Counted from the first letter of the stretch, positions 36,454 through 49,832 are shown. The stretch is DNA of 64,000 bases from Dermacentor variabilis (GCF_050947875.1 NC_134570.1:106524622-106588621); one strand, 5' to 3'. The notes: generated by a model not told the origin, from the letters alone. Made by a program: numbers and translations.

Positions 36454-38060
36454 CTTGCCACCTTCCTTCTTTAAGATATAATTTCTATTTTGAGTTGCTT
36501 CCGTTTCCGTTCACGCTGGAAATCTCGGGAATTAAGTTGCGACCACGGTGCCTGTATATAGGACAGGCTAGAGGTGACCGGACGTCTCCCGTAAATTTTC
36601 TGCTGCGGTGGCTGCGGGCAGACGAATAATAGCCATGCCGTGTGAACATTGTTGTTGCGACGTTAAGTTCCAGGAGCGGGAAATGCATTGCATGCGTTGA
36701 CTTAAAAAAAAAAAAGCAATCGGTCTGGTTCACTTCACACAACGTCCTGCAGCGACAGTGGAACATGTGCTTCTTATGAAATAAGCGCTTGGGACTTTCA
36801 TATTTCAGTCGGCGTGTTATCGGCAGATAACCAATCTGCCGATGAAGAATTCTGCTGCAGTGCTGCTGGAGGTTCTGGTACAGTGCCCTGACGTTCGTTA
36901 GCATAGGAGTGCCTGATGGCACATAAGGCTGCAACGCCATCAACTGCCTCGGCCAAGCTTTTTCAGAAACCAGAAAAGGCGGCGCGCCTCGAATAACTGA
37001 ATTGGCCATTGCACCATCGTCGTCGTTTTCGCTGTGCCTTTTGATATATGAAATTGTTGCGTACAAAATTGTCACCGAAGGTGCCGTTGTTGCTCCTCAA
37101 TCTGAACCGACCGTGCCAAGACGGACGAGTCTATACTTAACCGCCACGTGACCTCCCTCTCCGCCGATCTTGTGAATCGGCCAGTGCTGACGCCACATGA
37201 GAGGTTACCATATATATAGTATACAAAATAGGCGGCGTCACTCCGATTTTTCGTTCTGGTAAATTTCTCGCTTACAAATGACGAATTTCGTTATTACAGA
37301 AACTTATACTCAATATTTACAAGTCATTTTCAGCACGGCCAAATGTACGAGTACACGGCTCACATCCTTGCACGGCGGAATACAATTCTGCGTGTAACTG
37401 CCCGCTTAATGGCAGGATGCGAGAGTTTCGTTGTTGCTTGGTACATGGTACGCGTTACAGCGGTACGCGACGTGTTAGGACATTTGCGCAAGCACGTCAT
37501 ACACTGCGTATTCAGCAGCCGCTGAGCAGACGACGCGGCCCCGATGAACAAATCTCGTGGGGGCATTCGGCCTTCCTATTTGGTTAATAAGTCCGGCAGC
37601 TTCCACAGTGCTGCAAACGACTTGTTTGATGCCGTATAACCTTACAGTATAGCTCAACTTGATATTATATATATATTTATATATATTAGAATGACGCAAC
37701 CAGGCGATAATGCGATGATGCGATGTGATGACGATAATACAGAGATGAATACGATGAGGTACGATCACATATACCAAGTGAAAATTTCTTCGGGTCCAGT
37801 TCTTTCAGAGCACCAAAAATGAACCAACGAACGTGCGAAACGTCCAAAGAAAATAAATGTTTCTGATGCTCGTCCGTTCAATTTGGATGTTTTATATGTA
37901 CGTACATAGATCCGCGATCAACGATGGTGTAACAAGCGAACAAGTGGGAACAATTTAAGTTGTTTTTTTCGAAAACATACAGTGGCATTAAAGAGAGTAA
38001 AATCTCTAGAGGCGTTAGGATTAAGGTCAGGGGTGCCCTTGGTACCCATAGTTTCGTATG
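35563..38060. other. No gene recognised; CpG-rich then AT-rich
   Basis: Contains CT repeats (35806-35822), a C run (35851-35866) and (GA)n (36400-36450), which is not followed by the LINE 3' UTR block. The minus frame 36485-37075 (196 residues) is open but has no motif and no sensible composition beyond Arg/His richness. TA-rich dyads lie near 37,665-37,690. Confidence 0.35.
36400..36450. repeat. (GA)n microsatellite
   Basis: About 25 GA units without an adjacent LINE 3' end. Confidence 0.9.
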
Positions 38061-38631
38061 CGAGGGACGTTCCGAAAGCAACTTTCGTCATTTTTATTGA
38101 AGAGAAGATGGTACACCAGTTGAAACAAACAACCGCCTTAAGAATCCACGCCCGTTGCTGGTTAAACGACGGAAGGAGCGTCAGCGGAGGAGGAATGACG
38201 CATGCGCAGAGCGCCGAAGAAGACAGAGTATAGCAGCCGACCGGAGCGCGCGAGTTTATTCAAGTACAAATAACGATGGCTGACAGACGTGTGCTGTCAA
38301 CGTGGTCGCCAATGGAAGTGCGTGCTGTTATCCGGTATGAATGGGCACCTATAACTTGCATTGAAAGCCGCGCTCTCGGGTCGTCACTTCCGAGACGATG
38401 CTGAGAGGGAGCAGGCTGTGCGACAGTTCCTTGCATCGGAGAGCACCGAGTTTTACCAGAGTGGTTTCTCCAAACTTATTGCACGCTACGACAAATGTCT
38501 CAATGTCGGTGGCGAGTGTGTGAAAAAATAGTGCAAGGTGTATCGTTCATGATGCCATGGTGCGTTTCTTTTTGGCGATAAACTTCCCGTGTGAAAATAA
38601 ATGACGAAACTTACTTTCAGAACGTCCCTCG
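38061..38631 (+). mobile_element. Internally deleted mariner element
   Basis: Terminal inverted repeats of about 33 bp: CGAGGGACGTTCCGAAAGCA at 38061 and, on the minus strand, CGAGGGACGTTCTGAAAGTA ending at 38631; both continue with a (A/T)CTTTCGTCATT-like block. Between them a start at 38275 encodes MADRRVLSTWSPMEVRAVIR, a mariner-transposase-like N-terminus, which runs to a stop near 38,403. A second frame to the stop at 38529-38531 encodes FYQSGFSKLIARYDKC and then CVKK, the typical transposase C-terminus. The catalytic DDD core between these ends is gone, so the element is about 570 bp instead of about 1.3 kb. It is non-autonomous. Flanks are TG on both sides rather than the usual TA, so the duplication is either mutated or not preserved. 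Confidence 0.75.
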
Positions 38632-38756
38632 TGCATTGGTGTCTTTATCAGCGAGACAGGCAAGTCCTCCTGTCAAAGCGTCTGATAGAGAGAAGTCTCT
38701 TGTTCGGCAACTACTGGTCACTTCAAGCGTCTGCGTTCCTGTGAACCTCTGTTTTT
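38632..38756. other. No gene; includes SINE target-site copy
   Basis: Short spacer. 38744-38756 (AACCTCTGTTTTT) is the left target-site duplication of the SINE that follows. Confidence 0.6.
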
Positions 38757-39001
38757 GAATTGAATTCTGGGGCTTTACGCGCCAAAACCACGATTTCATT
38801 ATGAAGCACGCCGTATAGTGGGCGACTCCGGAGGTTAATGTTGACCACCAGGGGACCTTTAACGTGCCCCCAATGCGCAGGGCACCGACGTTATTGCATT
38901 TCGGCCCCATCGAAATGCGGCCACGCCGCGGCCGGGATTCGCTCCCGCGACCTCGTGCGTAGCAGCGCAACAATATAGTCGCGAAGCGACCGCGGCGGGT
39001 A
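38757..39001 (-). mobile_element. Ruka-type SINE, full length, with TSD
   Basis: On the minus strand: a tRNA-like head with box A decayed and box B as GAATCCCGGCCGCGG, GCATTTCGATGGGGCCG, the AAAGGTCCCCTGGTGGTCAA block, the CTATACGGCGTGCTTCATAA block, and the terminal GTGGTTTTGGCGCGTAAAGC. The flanking repeats AACCTCTGTTTTT (38744-38756) and AACCTCCGTTTCT (39002-39014) are 13-bp target-site duplications with two mismatches. Confidence 0.8.
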
Positions 39002-39014
39002 AACCTCCGTTTCT

Positions 39015-39928
39015 CAAATTGCGGTTATTTGGTGAGATTAAAACAAAGGAGCGCGCCTAATGAACAGCCATATAGATTTTGTGCGCGCGTGCTGAGGAGT
39101 ACGTGAAAGGGCGCGCAATTACGGCGGACGCCATTAACGACATCCTGTCGCCAAGCAATATTTACCGCGCAAAGTTGATCGCACGAATCGAAAGCTGAAA
39201 GAGAAGCATATAGGAACAGCGGGTGCGTCGCTATACATGGTGCGCCTCGGTGTGTATGCCGAGAGCCTGCATTCTTCCGGGCACGCTATACGAGAAAGGT
39301 GTGCGGTATGCATGCGCGCGCGGAATGTGAAAGGAAGGGAGAGAAAGGGCGAAAAGAATAAATGAATGAGTAAACAGAGATAAATAACTAAATATTAAAA
39401 GAAAGAAAGAAAAGCCTTAAAGGAGAACGTGGTGCGGTGGCTGCGCATATAGCCCGAATTCGTGGGAATCAGCACAGGTGCTTGCGTGACTCGCGAAGAT
39501 GAACTTCGCTAAAGGGGACGTGGCAGCCCTCCGAAAAAAAACAAAGACGATGTATTCCGCTTGAATGTTCAAATCACGGGGCATGACAAAGATATGGGGA
39601 AATGAAACTAAAGGCCGGCAAATTCTGTCGATGTCTCGAAGGCCCGCGGTGGCGCTTTAGCGCCGGAAGCAGCACACGCAAGTGGGCTTGCGATAAACAA
39701 GAAAAAAAGAAGGTGGGTAAAAGATAAATTCCAGCTGAACCAGTCGCGCGATTACTGTCGACGTTCATGCGATTGGCGTTCGAGCAATATGCAGCGACGT
39801 ATGTACACACAGCGCATTGCCACCGCCGAAGGGCGTCACGTATGAGCTGAGGCACTGCAGCTGGGCCCCTCCCTCGCGCTTCCCTCTGAACGCGGTGCGC
39901 CATCTGGCGGCGCGCCCGCAATGTTCGC
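39015..39928. other. No gene recognised
   Basis: Nothing recognised. The minus frame 39574-40017 overlaps the LINE frame that follows and has no motif. Confidence 0.4.
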
Positions 39929-40807
39929 GTGACCTCCGAAGGCAATAAGCATAAAGTGGCGACGGTGATTGGCCCGGACCTCAGGGAAATCACCAGGGCG
40001 TCAATACGGAACTGCACGGTAGTTGAAGCCGAGGAAGCGGCCGTAGCTCTAGCGGCAGTGGAGGGCTATCGACTAGGCAAATCCCTAACGATTCTAACAG
40101 ACTCGCAAACAGCATGCCAGAATTACATGAATGGCAGGATCAGCCGCAAAGCGCTGAACATTCTCCGCTCTAACGGCCGACCCACAGACAAGCAAAGCAA
40201 ACACGCGATAGTTTGGATACCAGGACACACGAGTGTCGAGGGAAATCTGGAGGCAGATAGGATAGCTCGAGGGTACGCAACAAACCGGGCGTCCAAGAAC
40301 ACTGCCGCCATAGAGGACCCAGAACCGGTAGGCCAAACATACGCTGACACGCTAAACTACTTCAGGGGTGCCAGAATGAGATACCCGGCACCAGACAAAC
40401 AACTCAACAGAGTAGAAGCCGTAATCTGGCAGCAACTACAAACGGGCACATACCCGAACTTATACATTCTAAACAGAATTTACCCTACCCAATATGAGAA
40501 CACATGCCCCTGGTGCGGGGACAAGCCCACGCTATATCATATCACGTGGGCCTGCCAAAAAGCAAAAGAAATCACCATAATAGAAAACCCGAGTGCGGAA
40601 CAGTGGGAGAGGATGCTTTCCAGCGACATCCTGAAAGTCCAGCAAGGGCTAGTAAGGCGTGCTCGCACGGCAGCTACCCTCAGTGGGGCCCTGGACTAGG
40701 CGCACCAACCCTGCAAATCAAGATGGAAGAAGCCATCTGACGAACCGCTAACTCCATATGTAAATAGAGCAAATAAACGTTTTTCACCACCACCACCACC
40801 ACCACCA
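39929..40807 (+). pseudogene. LINE 3' end: RNase H domain, zinc cluster, (CAC)n tail
   Basis: An open frame of about 256 codons (to the TAG at 40697-40699). An RNase H domain is visible: VEAEEAAVALAAVEGY (catalytic Glu), LTILTDSQTACQNY (Asp of TDSQ), HAIVWIPGHTSVEGN, and LEADRIARGYA (Asp near the end). The first catalytic Asp, normally in a YTDxS-like strand, would lie upstream and is missing, so the element is truncated there. A Cys-x2-Cys ... His ... Cys cluster (CPWCGDKPTLYHITWAC, about 40,506-40,556) follows, as in I-clade LINE ORF2. The frame then runs to the stop; the 3' UTR has AATAAA at about 40,771 and a (CAC)n tail (40785-40807). It is a different family from the CT-tailed LINE. The open frame suggests a fairly young copy. 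Confidence 0.75.
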
Positions 40808-41675
40808 TCCGAAACGCGTGGCGCGCCGGTCCATGCCAAAACTGTCAAGGATTAACCCCTCGCTACCGGCAGGCGTTCGTGGAGAAGCACTAAAGTGCCG
40901 GCAGCTGCTGTGCGTCGCTGCGTTTAGAAAACCACAAGTACTCGGAAATTCAGAGACCTAGGGTTATGAATAACGTGAAAAAGAAGAAAAATGTTCGAGT
41001 CACAAGCAAGAAACCTACACAAATTCATTTACTAACACTAATTTTGTAGTACTACTGGAACGATCGCAGCGCGACAGTTCCTTGCAGAAATTTTTGGAGG
41101 AACTCGACTTTATGGCTAAAGGAGTGGGGTCTGGAATGACAGTGGTGACAACTCGCGGAGCAAGGCACAACAGCTAGTATAAAACTTTCCATGGGGGTTC
41201 ACTTGCAAATCATTTATTTACCGCTTTACTTAAAGGATGGGCACATCTTTCTTTTTTTTTCAGGACTGTTGCAAGAGCATATAAAGTGCTCGTGCTGCTG
41301 CTTTCCCCAATACTTTGAGTGAGTACTCCCGTGGGCTCAAACGGTTCGCAGAGCGTTATCGAAATTGCTCGCTCGGAGTCGATATATAGTGCCCAGAGAA
41401 ACCACAACGGTAAATGAAGTGTTTTTTTGCAAGCAGACAGGTTGCGAGGTATGTTGTGTGGGTGTTGAGTATTTTGTGTAGGTGTGCAGCATCACTAGCT
41501 CCGGTCAGGTGACGTGTGCAGAACGCAGAGAGGTTACATGCCGAAGGAGAAGTGGATATTTTAGACCGGCAGCAGTCTGATGAGGAATAATAAAAGGGTG
41601 AAATCTGACACGACGCGCGTTCCACAAACACGTACTCACACCATACGGTAAAGAAGAATACGCCCATAAATTTAA

Positions 41676-41722
<47 letters not shown>

Positions 41723-42519
41723 CGTTTTATCGTTTCTGATACACATACATAACATCCACTCTTCATACAGGCGAGACCTCAAAACTTTTTCAATGTTTGT
41801 AGCAGGGGTCCGTTTGTTAACGTATGCGGCAAACGGTGAACTATAAGGCAAATAAAACGAACGCAGATACGTCAATAACTTCATCAAGCAGCCTATATAG
41901 TATTACATAGATGCTTTCCTCGCACTCAACGCCCTGGCACAGTTCGTCCACGTGCACGTCGCACGCAGCTGAAGGCGTCGGTCGCGCCGACGAGCTTCGT
42001 CAACGAAACGCCACGTATACGTGCAATGGCGCTGTGATTCCACATGTCCTCGCAGCGCCAGTAACTGCAGTAGATCTGTACAGGCCTATACTTGAGAAAC
42101 TCTGTCGTTGCTGCAAAGCTCGGGTAGACAAAAAGAAAAAAAAACTTTATTCAATTTATCGCGCACGTTAGAAGAAGCCAGGTGCCTACGAAAAACAATG
42201 AAAATGTGGGAATAAACTAAAGCAAGAACAGCATATAGGGTGAGCCAGCTAACGTTAGCCGAGCGGTCAAAAGAGGAAAAAGGAAAGATAAATTGATACG
42301 GTGCAAGATACAATAATAACCATTACGGTGTCGGGTATATATAGTCAAACATCTTATGACCGAGTACCGCTTGCATGCACTGTTGTTTTTCATACATATA
42401 TTTTTTCTCTGAACAGCTCGGCTAACGTTAGCTGGGACGCACGGCACAAGCCAGCTGCGTGTTAAGCAGAACATCCCGCTCACCTACATGCGCTACATGG
42501 GCGGTTGGCTCTGCGTGTG
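40808..42519. other. No gene recognised; (AAAT)n
   Basis: (AAAT)n at 41674-41722 may be another LINE tail, but no body is recognisable on either side. No domain-bearing frame. Confidence 0.4.
41674..41722. repeat. (AAAT)n microsatellite
   Basis: About 12 AAAT units. Tails of this composition end CR1/L2-like copies elsewhere in the window, but no such body is seen here. Confidence 0.85.
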
Positions 42520-43576
<1,057 letters not shown>

Positions 43577-43735
43577 AAGGGCGGTGTTAACTGGTTGGAT
43601 GGATGGAAAAGCTTTATTGTGGTCCACCGGAACGTGCACTATAGCACGTAGCGGGCCACTCCCAAGTCGGTACAGAAAGACCTAGCCTCTCCGCCACGTC
43701 GCGGGCCCTTTGGACTGGACTGAATGCTTGTCAGT
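43577..43735 (-). mobile_element. LINE 3' end scrap
   Basis: GGTTGGATGGATGG, then AAAGCTTTATTG near 43,590-43,612, with a GC-rich body (GGGCCACTCCC, CGCCACGTCGCGGGC) to about 43,735. This is how reversed 3' ends of a tick LINE look to me. The GATGGATGG...CTTTATTG start also occurs near 26,935. No coding part. Confidence 0.4.
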
Positions 43736-44721
43736 TGGTTACCAGACAAAAAGGGGTAAAAATCAGCTCACTTGTTCGTTCGGGCGTGTACGCCGCCGTC
43801 CTCTATCAACGAATTACTTTATTTTTATGCAAAAGCATCAAATGGCCCACTGAGCGAAAAAAGCGGACAAGCGAAAAACGGCACTTAAATTCCCATTGGC
43901 TGCGGTGCTACTACGTCACGAGCGCGCCTCGGCGGAGCAGAGCGGGCGAAAGGGAACAGCCGCCTTAGCACGCCAGCAGGAGAGGGCATTGGCGCGACGC
44001 CACGTCAGCCTCGCTCTCGCTCTCGGACGCATGCGTTACCCGCACGTTCGTCGTCGGCGCAAGCTCTCGCCCGCGTTTCAACTTGGCCTCGGTATGGCCA
44101 AATCAAAACGCGCCAAGCCAGCTATCTACGAGGCGTTGGCCAAGCATTCTCCGCGCGCTCACTTGCCCGAGAGGAGTTCATAACTCGGAAGGACCGCTCG
44201 GCACCTTTAGTTGGACATTAATGCTTTCGCATTCACAACTCATAAGAAGCGCTTGGGTGTCCTCGGATTTTTATTTATTTCTTTCGCAGATACACTGACA
44301 CAAGGTTACAGCTCCGTATGTTTGAACCTTCACTGCGGTAAAATTATTTGAATTATGTTCTAATGCAGGGGCAAACCGCGCCATGCAGCCTTGAACAATT
44401 TTTGGTTGCTCACCATTGTTTGTTACCGCTCTTTCAAATTTTCATGCCCTTATCCAAACTCGGCAGAGCGTACAAGAGAAAGACATTCAGTGCTGTATCG
44501 GCTGGAAATGATATCTGAAGCGATACTAGAGCCTTCCATCACGGGAACGCCTTAATTGGAACTGAACCATAAATTTAAGATGCGCCGAAAAACACTCTGC
44601 AGATGCTCTGGCGAAGTGCTCCTGACCAAATATAATAAGCGTACCTAAAGCAACAAACTTTTAATGAAATTTCTCCAGTGCCCAACAAAACAAAAGCTAT
44701 GGAGACAATCCAGAGTTGAGC
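43736..44721. other. No gene recognised; CpG-rich at 43.9-44.2 kb
   Basis: Frames at 43735-43968, 43896-44183 and 44083-44298 overlap in three phases and carry no motif. Confidence 0.4.
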
Positions 44722-44835
44722 TAGAGAGAGAGAGAGAAAAAAAAAAAGGATGCAAAGAAAGGCAAGGAGGTTAACCAGAGGTAGTTCCGGTTGGCTACCC
44801 TGCACGGGGGGTAGGGTTAAGGGGATAAACAGAGA
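44722..44835 (-). mobile_element. I/LOA-like LINE 3' end with (CT)n tail
   Basis: Plus strand: GAGAGAGAGAGAG and an A run, then AGGCAAGGAGGTTAACCAG and CCGGTTGGCTACCCTGCACG. Reverse complement of the family 3' UTR and tail, about 110 bp. Confidence 0.65.
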
Positions 44836-46014
44836 AAGAGAGTGGAAGGGGGCTAGAGCGAAAGAGACGAGCACGAACACACCGCGTAAGAGCCCAGCTA
44901 AATTCTCATCCCTCGTACTTGCACGGCGAAGTTGTTGACAAAGGCTGCCTGAAGGCTCGTAGTCCAACCGAAAATCTACAAAATGAGGAGGAAGGCGATA
45001 GGAAGCTCAGGCGACAGTGTTCATAGTATTCATCCAGCGTGCAAGCAGACAACGAGAAGAAATAACGTTCTGCCAGTAACACAACTCGCACCAAACGGAA
45101 CTGGTAGTGCTTATTTTGCAATAAGTTGTGCAGCAAGTGAACGCCAAGCTCCTTGTAGATGTAATGTATAATTTGCAGCTAGTGGACCCACCAAGCCCTC
45201 TTGGTGGCGCGCAGGACTACGAGTGCCTCTTTTTGAAGTAATCAACTGTGTTATTTTGGAGGGCACGTCTCATTTTGCCCCATGTCTGGGGGGAAAACGA
45301 GACATTTCAAACATTTATAAAGTAATGTTTTGTTTACTTAGCCTAATTTTACAGCCATTTTTTTTTTTTGCAGGCTAAGAAGGCAAGGGTTCAAGAATTG
45401 TTCTCATTGTATTTTGTTACAGTAATAAAAACAAAAAAGGAACAATTAGGATGAAGTTCGAAATTTCTGCTCCATTTTGGCCCGCCTTACGATAATGCTT
45501 AGGGCTGATCATCGCTGGTCTGTTAGAGTTGCAAAATACGTACTTCCGCATGGGCATGTTTACCGGGGCAAAGGGGGCACTTGACCTCTCCCCGACCTTG
45601 AAAAAATAGGGGGGAGGGCAAATTGCGTTCTTTTGCACACCCCTCCCCCCACACATACAATTTGCAAAGTGGGCAGTGTCACCTTCACAATGTCAATTAA
45701 AAGAAAACGTGTTCTATTACGTGTCCCCTGCTTCCGCAGCGAGGGTCGTCTTTCGTGCTTCGGAGCGACATCACTGAACTTAATTAAAAAGTATACTAGT
45801 AGTTTCATAGTGCCAGTCTAACCATGTAAATGAATACACAAAAAACACTGCAGCGTTGCTATATTTAATTGAAGGGCAGGAGACAGGTCCGCATAAAACA
45901 TCATTTACTTTTATTCATGATGTATGACTGATACTTGAACAACGCAAATATGTGCCACTTATACACATTCAGCCTCTTTGTTTCAATACAATAGTAATCC
46001 ACAATGTTCCAATA
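44836..46014. other. No gene recognised
   Basis: No domain or named repeat. A T run lies at 45,359-45,370. Confidence 0.4.
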
Positions 46015-46036
46015 GACACACACACACACACACACA

Positions 46037-46070
<34 letters not shown>
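46015..46070. repeat. (AC)n-(GT)n dyad
   Basis: Twelve or so AC units switch at 46039/46040 to about 15 GT units. The whole tract is therefore a perfect palindrome of two Z-DNA-prone runs that can fold into a long hairpin. Confidence 0.9.
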
Positions 46071-46072
<2 letters not shown>

Positions 46073-47321
46073 CGCAGGTGTAGGATGGCGACAGCTGACA
46101 CCCGCCATGGGTAATCGGTGACTGCTGCACAGTGGTGAGGCACTTGATAAGGCATAAGAGAGAGCGAGCGAGTGATATAAGGAATGGAGGTCGATCAACC
46201 AGTTGCGCATCCAGTTTCGCATGCTGCCCACCACCGAAGAAGAGAGTTAAGTAGAGAAAAAAGGAGCGATAAAGAAGGGAAAAAAAAGAGAAAAATAAGA
46301 CAGGCACGTGCGCGGGTGTCCCGAGTCTGCAATCGACCACCAGTCGATACCACTAGTTATTGCAGTGACGCCTGCGTCGCGTTGTAAGCCTGGAACGCAC
46401 GAAGCCGCGATCCTTGATTCGTTGTCTCCAAATATGGTCTAGACTTTAGCCGGCTTATGTCACAGTCCAAAGGCCTTCGTGCCCGGCAGGATAGAAAGGT
46501 ACGAGACGTGTTCGACTATATTATCTCTTCACATAACCGGGCGTGTCAGCCATTCGGATGAGAATTGAATAATTGACGTACCACATGAACACAGGCGTTC
46601 AACCGAGGGCTCCGGTTTATGCATTTAACCACCTGGGGCTATTTGACATGCATCCAAGGTTCGGTACACATAAGTTCTCCAAGTCCGCCCCTCAGTGGAA
46701 CACGGCCCCCGAGGCCGAACAATGCGTTCGCGACTTTTTGTTTTGTAGTAGAACACCATAGCCAGGGAATCGCTGTGACGTACAAAATAGCATACTGAAA
46801 AGAGTTAGCGCAAGAAGCTCCAGGACGACAGGCAGTCTAGAACGATTCCCTAAGGTCTATAGTTTAGGTCGGCAACGTGAGAGATTTTGATCCCCGCCTT
46901 GCCTATAACGAAAGAAGGTAGCTTAAGCTTATAATGCAAAGTCTGCTATACCCACACAAGCAATGGTGTACAGTCAAAGAAGCCTGCAAAAATGACATCA
47001 CTTGTTTTTGTTCTCCGTTGGTCTCCTCTGGCGTCAATTAGCCAGCTTCACTGTAGAATTTTCGCGTTTTCCTCCGCTTCTCTTCTGATAGATTTGGTTC
47101 ACTTTGAGAAAAAATACTCCTCACATGATTTTAAAGCGCCGATATGGGCGTGGTACGCGGTGGACGATCAGCGTTGTTGACAAGCACGAATCGTGTCATG
47201 GTTAGCCCGAATCATGTTGTGGTTAGGCGCCTGAAATTTGTGCAGCTTAATTTCCGGGCGCCTCGCGCTCTTGTGGACACATATATATCGCGAAGGCACG
47301 TTAGCCGTAGGGGCTCGCGCT

Positions 47322-47329
<8 letters not shown>
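46071..47329. other. No gene recognised
   Basis: Nothing recognised. Confidence 0.4.
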
Positions 47330-47358
<29 letters not shown>

Positions 47359-47410
47359 AGAGGGATAAATCCATAGGAAAGACAGGAAGCTTCACAAGAG
47401 GCTGTGAGCA
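47330..47410 (-). mobile_element. I/LOA-like LINE terminal scrap with (CT)n tail
   Basis: Plus strand: GA repeats (47330-47353), then AGGAAAGACAGGAAGC. The rest of the 3' UTR block has diverged or is absent. Weak copy. Confidence 0.35.
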
Positions 47411-48131
47411 AAGTAACGGGGTACACATGCTTTACAGTTACACGAGAATTCGGGGGGATCTTTTTTTTCGTTTTTTTTTTGTTTTTATTTTGCATCCGGA
47501 GTACACTGACACAAAGCACGCGCCATTTGCGCGATCGCTGGCCGCCACGCACCGTACGGGCTCGTCCATCCAAACAGGCCGCCTCGAGAGCGTGTATCCA
47601 CATCAGCCGTCGGTCTGCGCACTCCAGCGAACCACGAGTTATTACCGGGATCTACACTCTCTCTGAGAGACAAAAGCGAAAGGGGGGGGGGGGACGGTGA
47701 CACAAGGGGGTAGAGGCGGGGTCGGGAGGAAGGGGGTCGTCACGGTGGCTTGCGAGACAACTAAGATGGCCGCGGGGTTAGGTCGACGGGGGTCGGCGGT
47801 GCGCTATCTCTTGCCACGGCCCAGGGGTCACCGCCGCCTGTCAGGTCCGGCTATCTCGTAAATCAAGCGTCCCGACCGACCGTCCGAGCGAACCGCGGCC
47901 GCACGGCCCCCGTGGACACTGGTCAGACAGCGTTCGGACCTCGCCCGGACCCATCCGGCCACGCGTCCGGTCAGTCAGGTTGTGTGAGCAATGGCGGGCG
48001 CGATTCGATTACGGACCCCAAATTGCCGCCGCGGCCGCGCCATCGGTCGGAGAACGTGATCCCTGCGCGAACGAAAAACGCTCTGTTCCGCGTGGCAAAA
48101 AAGAGAAGCCCCCGACGCGTATCGTCCAGTT

Positions 48132-48184
<53 letters not shown>

Positions 48185-49343
48185 GTGTGTGTGTGTGTGT
48201 GTGCGTGTGTGAGTGCGCGAGCGGAAGAGAGTGGCTCTTTCGACTGCCGGTCCCAACCGCTTGTGTTGTACACGAGCTCAGTGTATGACAGACACGGCGT
48301 GTTTTGCCTCCCCCGCATCTTCGGACAACGAACACGACGCCCCGGTCAGTGGGTGAGATAGCGCTTAAGTGGTGTGCGTCGTATCGGTCCGAACGCACTC
48401 TATACACGGATACTGCCCTGGATGCCGGCTTAGCGTTGGTAGATTCGTACAGCTCTACAGCCTATACGCATACGGCTGGTCTTCCTTCTTGCCCCTGACC
48501 CTCGGCATCGGCGTACAGCGTCGCGGGGAAAGCCCGAGCCCTTCTGCGCTGTAGCGAGATCCTTAATTGTATAGCAGAAGTGAGCTCTGCGACACTCTGG
48601 CGGCCGTCGTGCAGAATCCACGTCGGGCAGCGCACCTCCGTGTAACCCGTTGACTGGATCCTCCCGTTCTGTTCCGGATGAGTGACCGCGCGCTCTGCTT
48701 GATGAGCAGGCCCTTCTGCTTTCGGGAACGGTGGGTGGCTGTAGAAGGGGAAGGAGAGGGATGGAAGGGGAGGTCGAGCGTAGACTCACCGCGGGGGGCT
48801 CTCTCGCTCTAACTCCCGGAGAGTGCTTTCCCAGCGATTAACCCTTTCAGATCGCATTGCGTTTCACGACGATCGAGTGTAGAAGACAAGCGAGCGCGAT
48901 GCTCGACTGTTCTGCCCGCGGTGTTGGGGCGACGAGTTGCGCCCGTTTTCTCTGGCTGGAGATGCGTGAGACGCCGTTATGCGAGCTCCTTTCTGGCACA
49001 CGGTGATCACGTGCCTCACGAAGAGCGGAATGACCCCATAGCATTTTTTGTTTTCTAAATTTACTCTTTTCTTTTTTTTTTCTGGGAGAAAAACAACTTT
49101 CGGACGAGCTCAGAGGGGGAGAGAGTTCATATACTGAGAAGAGTCAGATAGGTAGGACTGAGTTTCGTAATTCTGTCTGGTTGCTACTCAACGTTTAGGG
49201 AAGAAGGATAGCGGGTGAGAAAGGTGCATACGAAAAGCGAAGACGAATACACATAGCGCAGGCGTCAGAAGGAACAGTCAAATTCCAGATGGACCAAATA
49301 TATATATATATATATTACGATTATTACGATGTTACGATTATTA
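47411..49343. other. No gene recognised; CpG-rich
   Basis: Visibly CpG-rich from 47,500 to 48,830, possibly promoter-like. It contains a G run (47682-47693) and a (CT)n(GT)n run (48133-48203). Opposed frames throughout, no motif. Confidence 0.35.
48133..48203. repeat. (CT)n(GT)n compound microsatellite
   Basis: About 24 CT units followed by about 10 GT units. Confidence 0.9.
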
Positions 49344-49525
49344 GGCACGCTGTACTCGGGGAATCCGGGTTAATTTTGAACACCTGGCTTTTTTAATGTG
49401 AACCCAGCGCACTGTATATACACAGGCGCGTTTGAATTTTACCCCCGTCGACATGCGGCCACCGCGGCTGGGATTTGATTTTGCGCCATCGGGTTAGCGG
49501 GGCCGATTGCGTGCACCCTCCCGGC
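49344..49525 (-). mobile_element. Ruka-type SINE, diverged
   Basis: Minus-strand order: a head with the CCGGGAGGGTGCACGCAATC-like start, a decayed box B near AAATCCCAGCCGCGG, CGCATGTCGACGGGGGT, then AATTAACCCGGATTCCCC. Each block matches the family body, with many substitutions. Confidence 0.55.
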
Positions 49526-49735
49526 TACAGACCCGCGATATATCATAGCCCAAGTACAACATGGTACGCGTATATGTAACCTACATATGCAGAACATTTG
49601 GAGTTACTGCGTGGGCCCAATAATACAAGTTGCGATGAAACAGCAGGGACCATTTAGGGTCGACGTGGCCAAATGCAGAGCCAGTGGCTACTATGGTCCA
49701 ATGACACGAGAACATGCGACGATATTTATTGACTA
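49526..49735. other. No gene recognised
   Basis: Short spacer between two SINE copies. Confidence 0.5.
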
Positions 49736-49832
49736 AATTTTCGAGTTTTACGTGCCAAAACCCCGATATGATGTGAGGCAGGCCATAACGGGAAGACTCC
49801 GGATTAATTTTGACCCCATGGGGTTCGTTAAT
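49736..49832 (-). mobile_element. Ruka-type SINE, 3' half only
   Basis: Plus strand shows the reversed family end: GAGTTTTACGTGCCAAAACC, then TGATGTGAGGCAGGCC, then GGATTAATTTTGACCCCATG. The tRNA-like head is absent. Confidence 0.65.

Noticed and set aside
36485..37075. 196-codon minus-strand frame
   Set aside because: Open, but without any motif and without a plausible composition; I could not support a gene.
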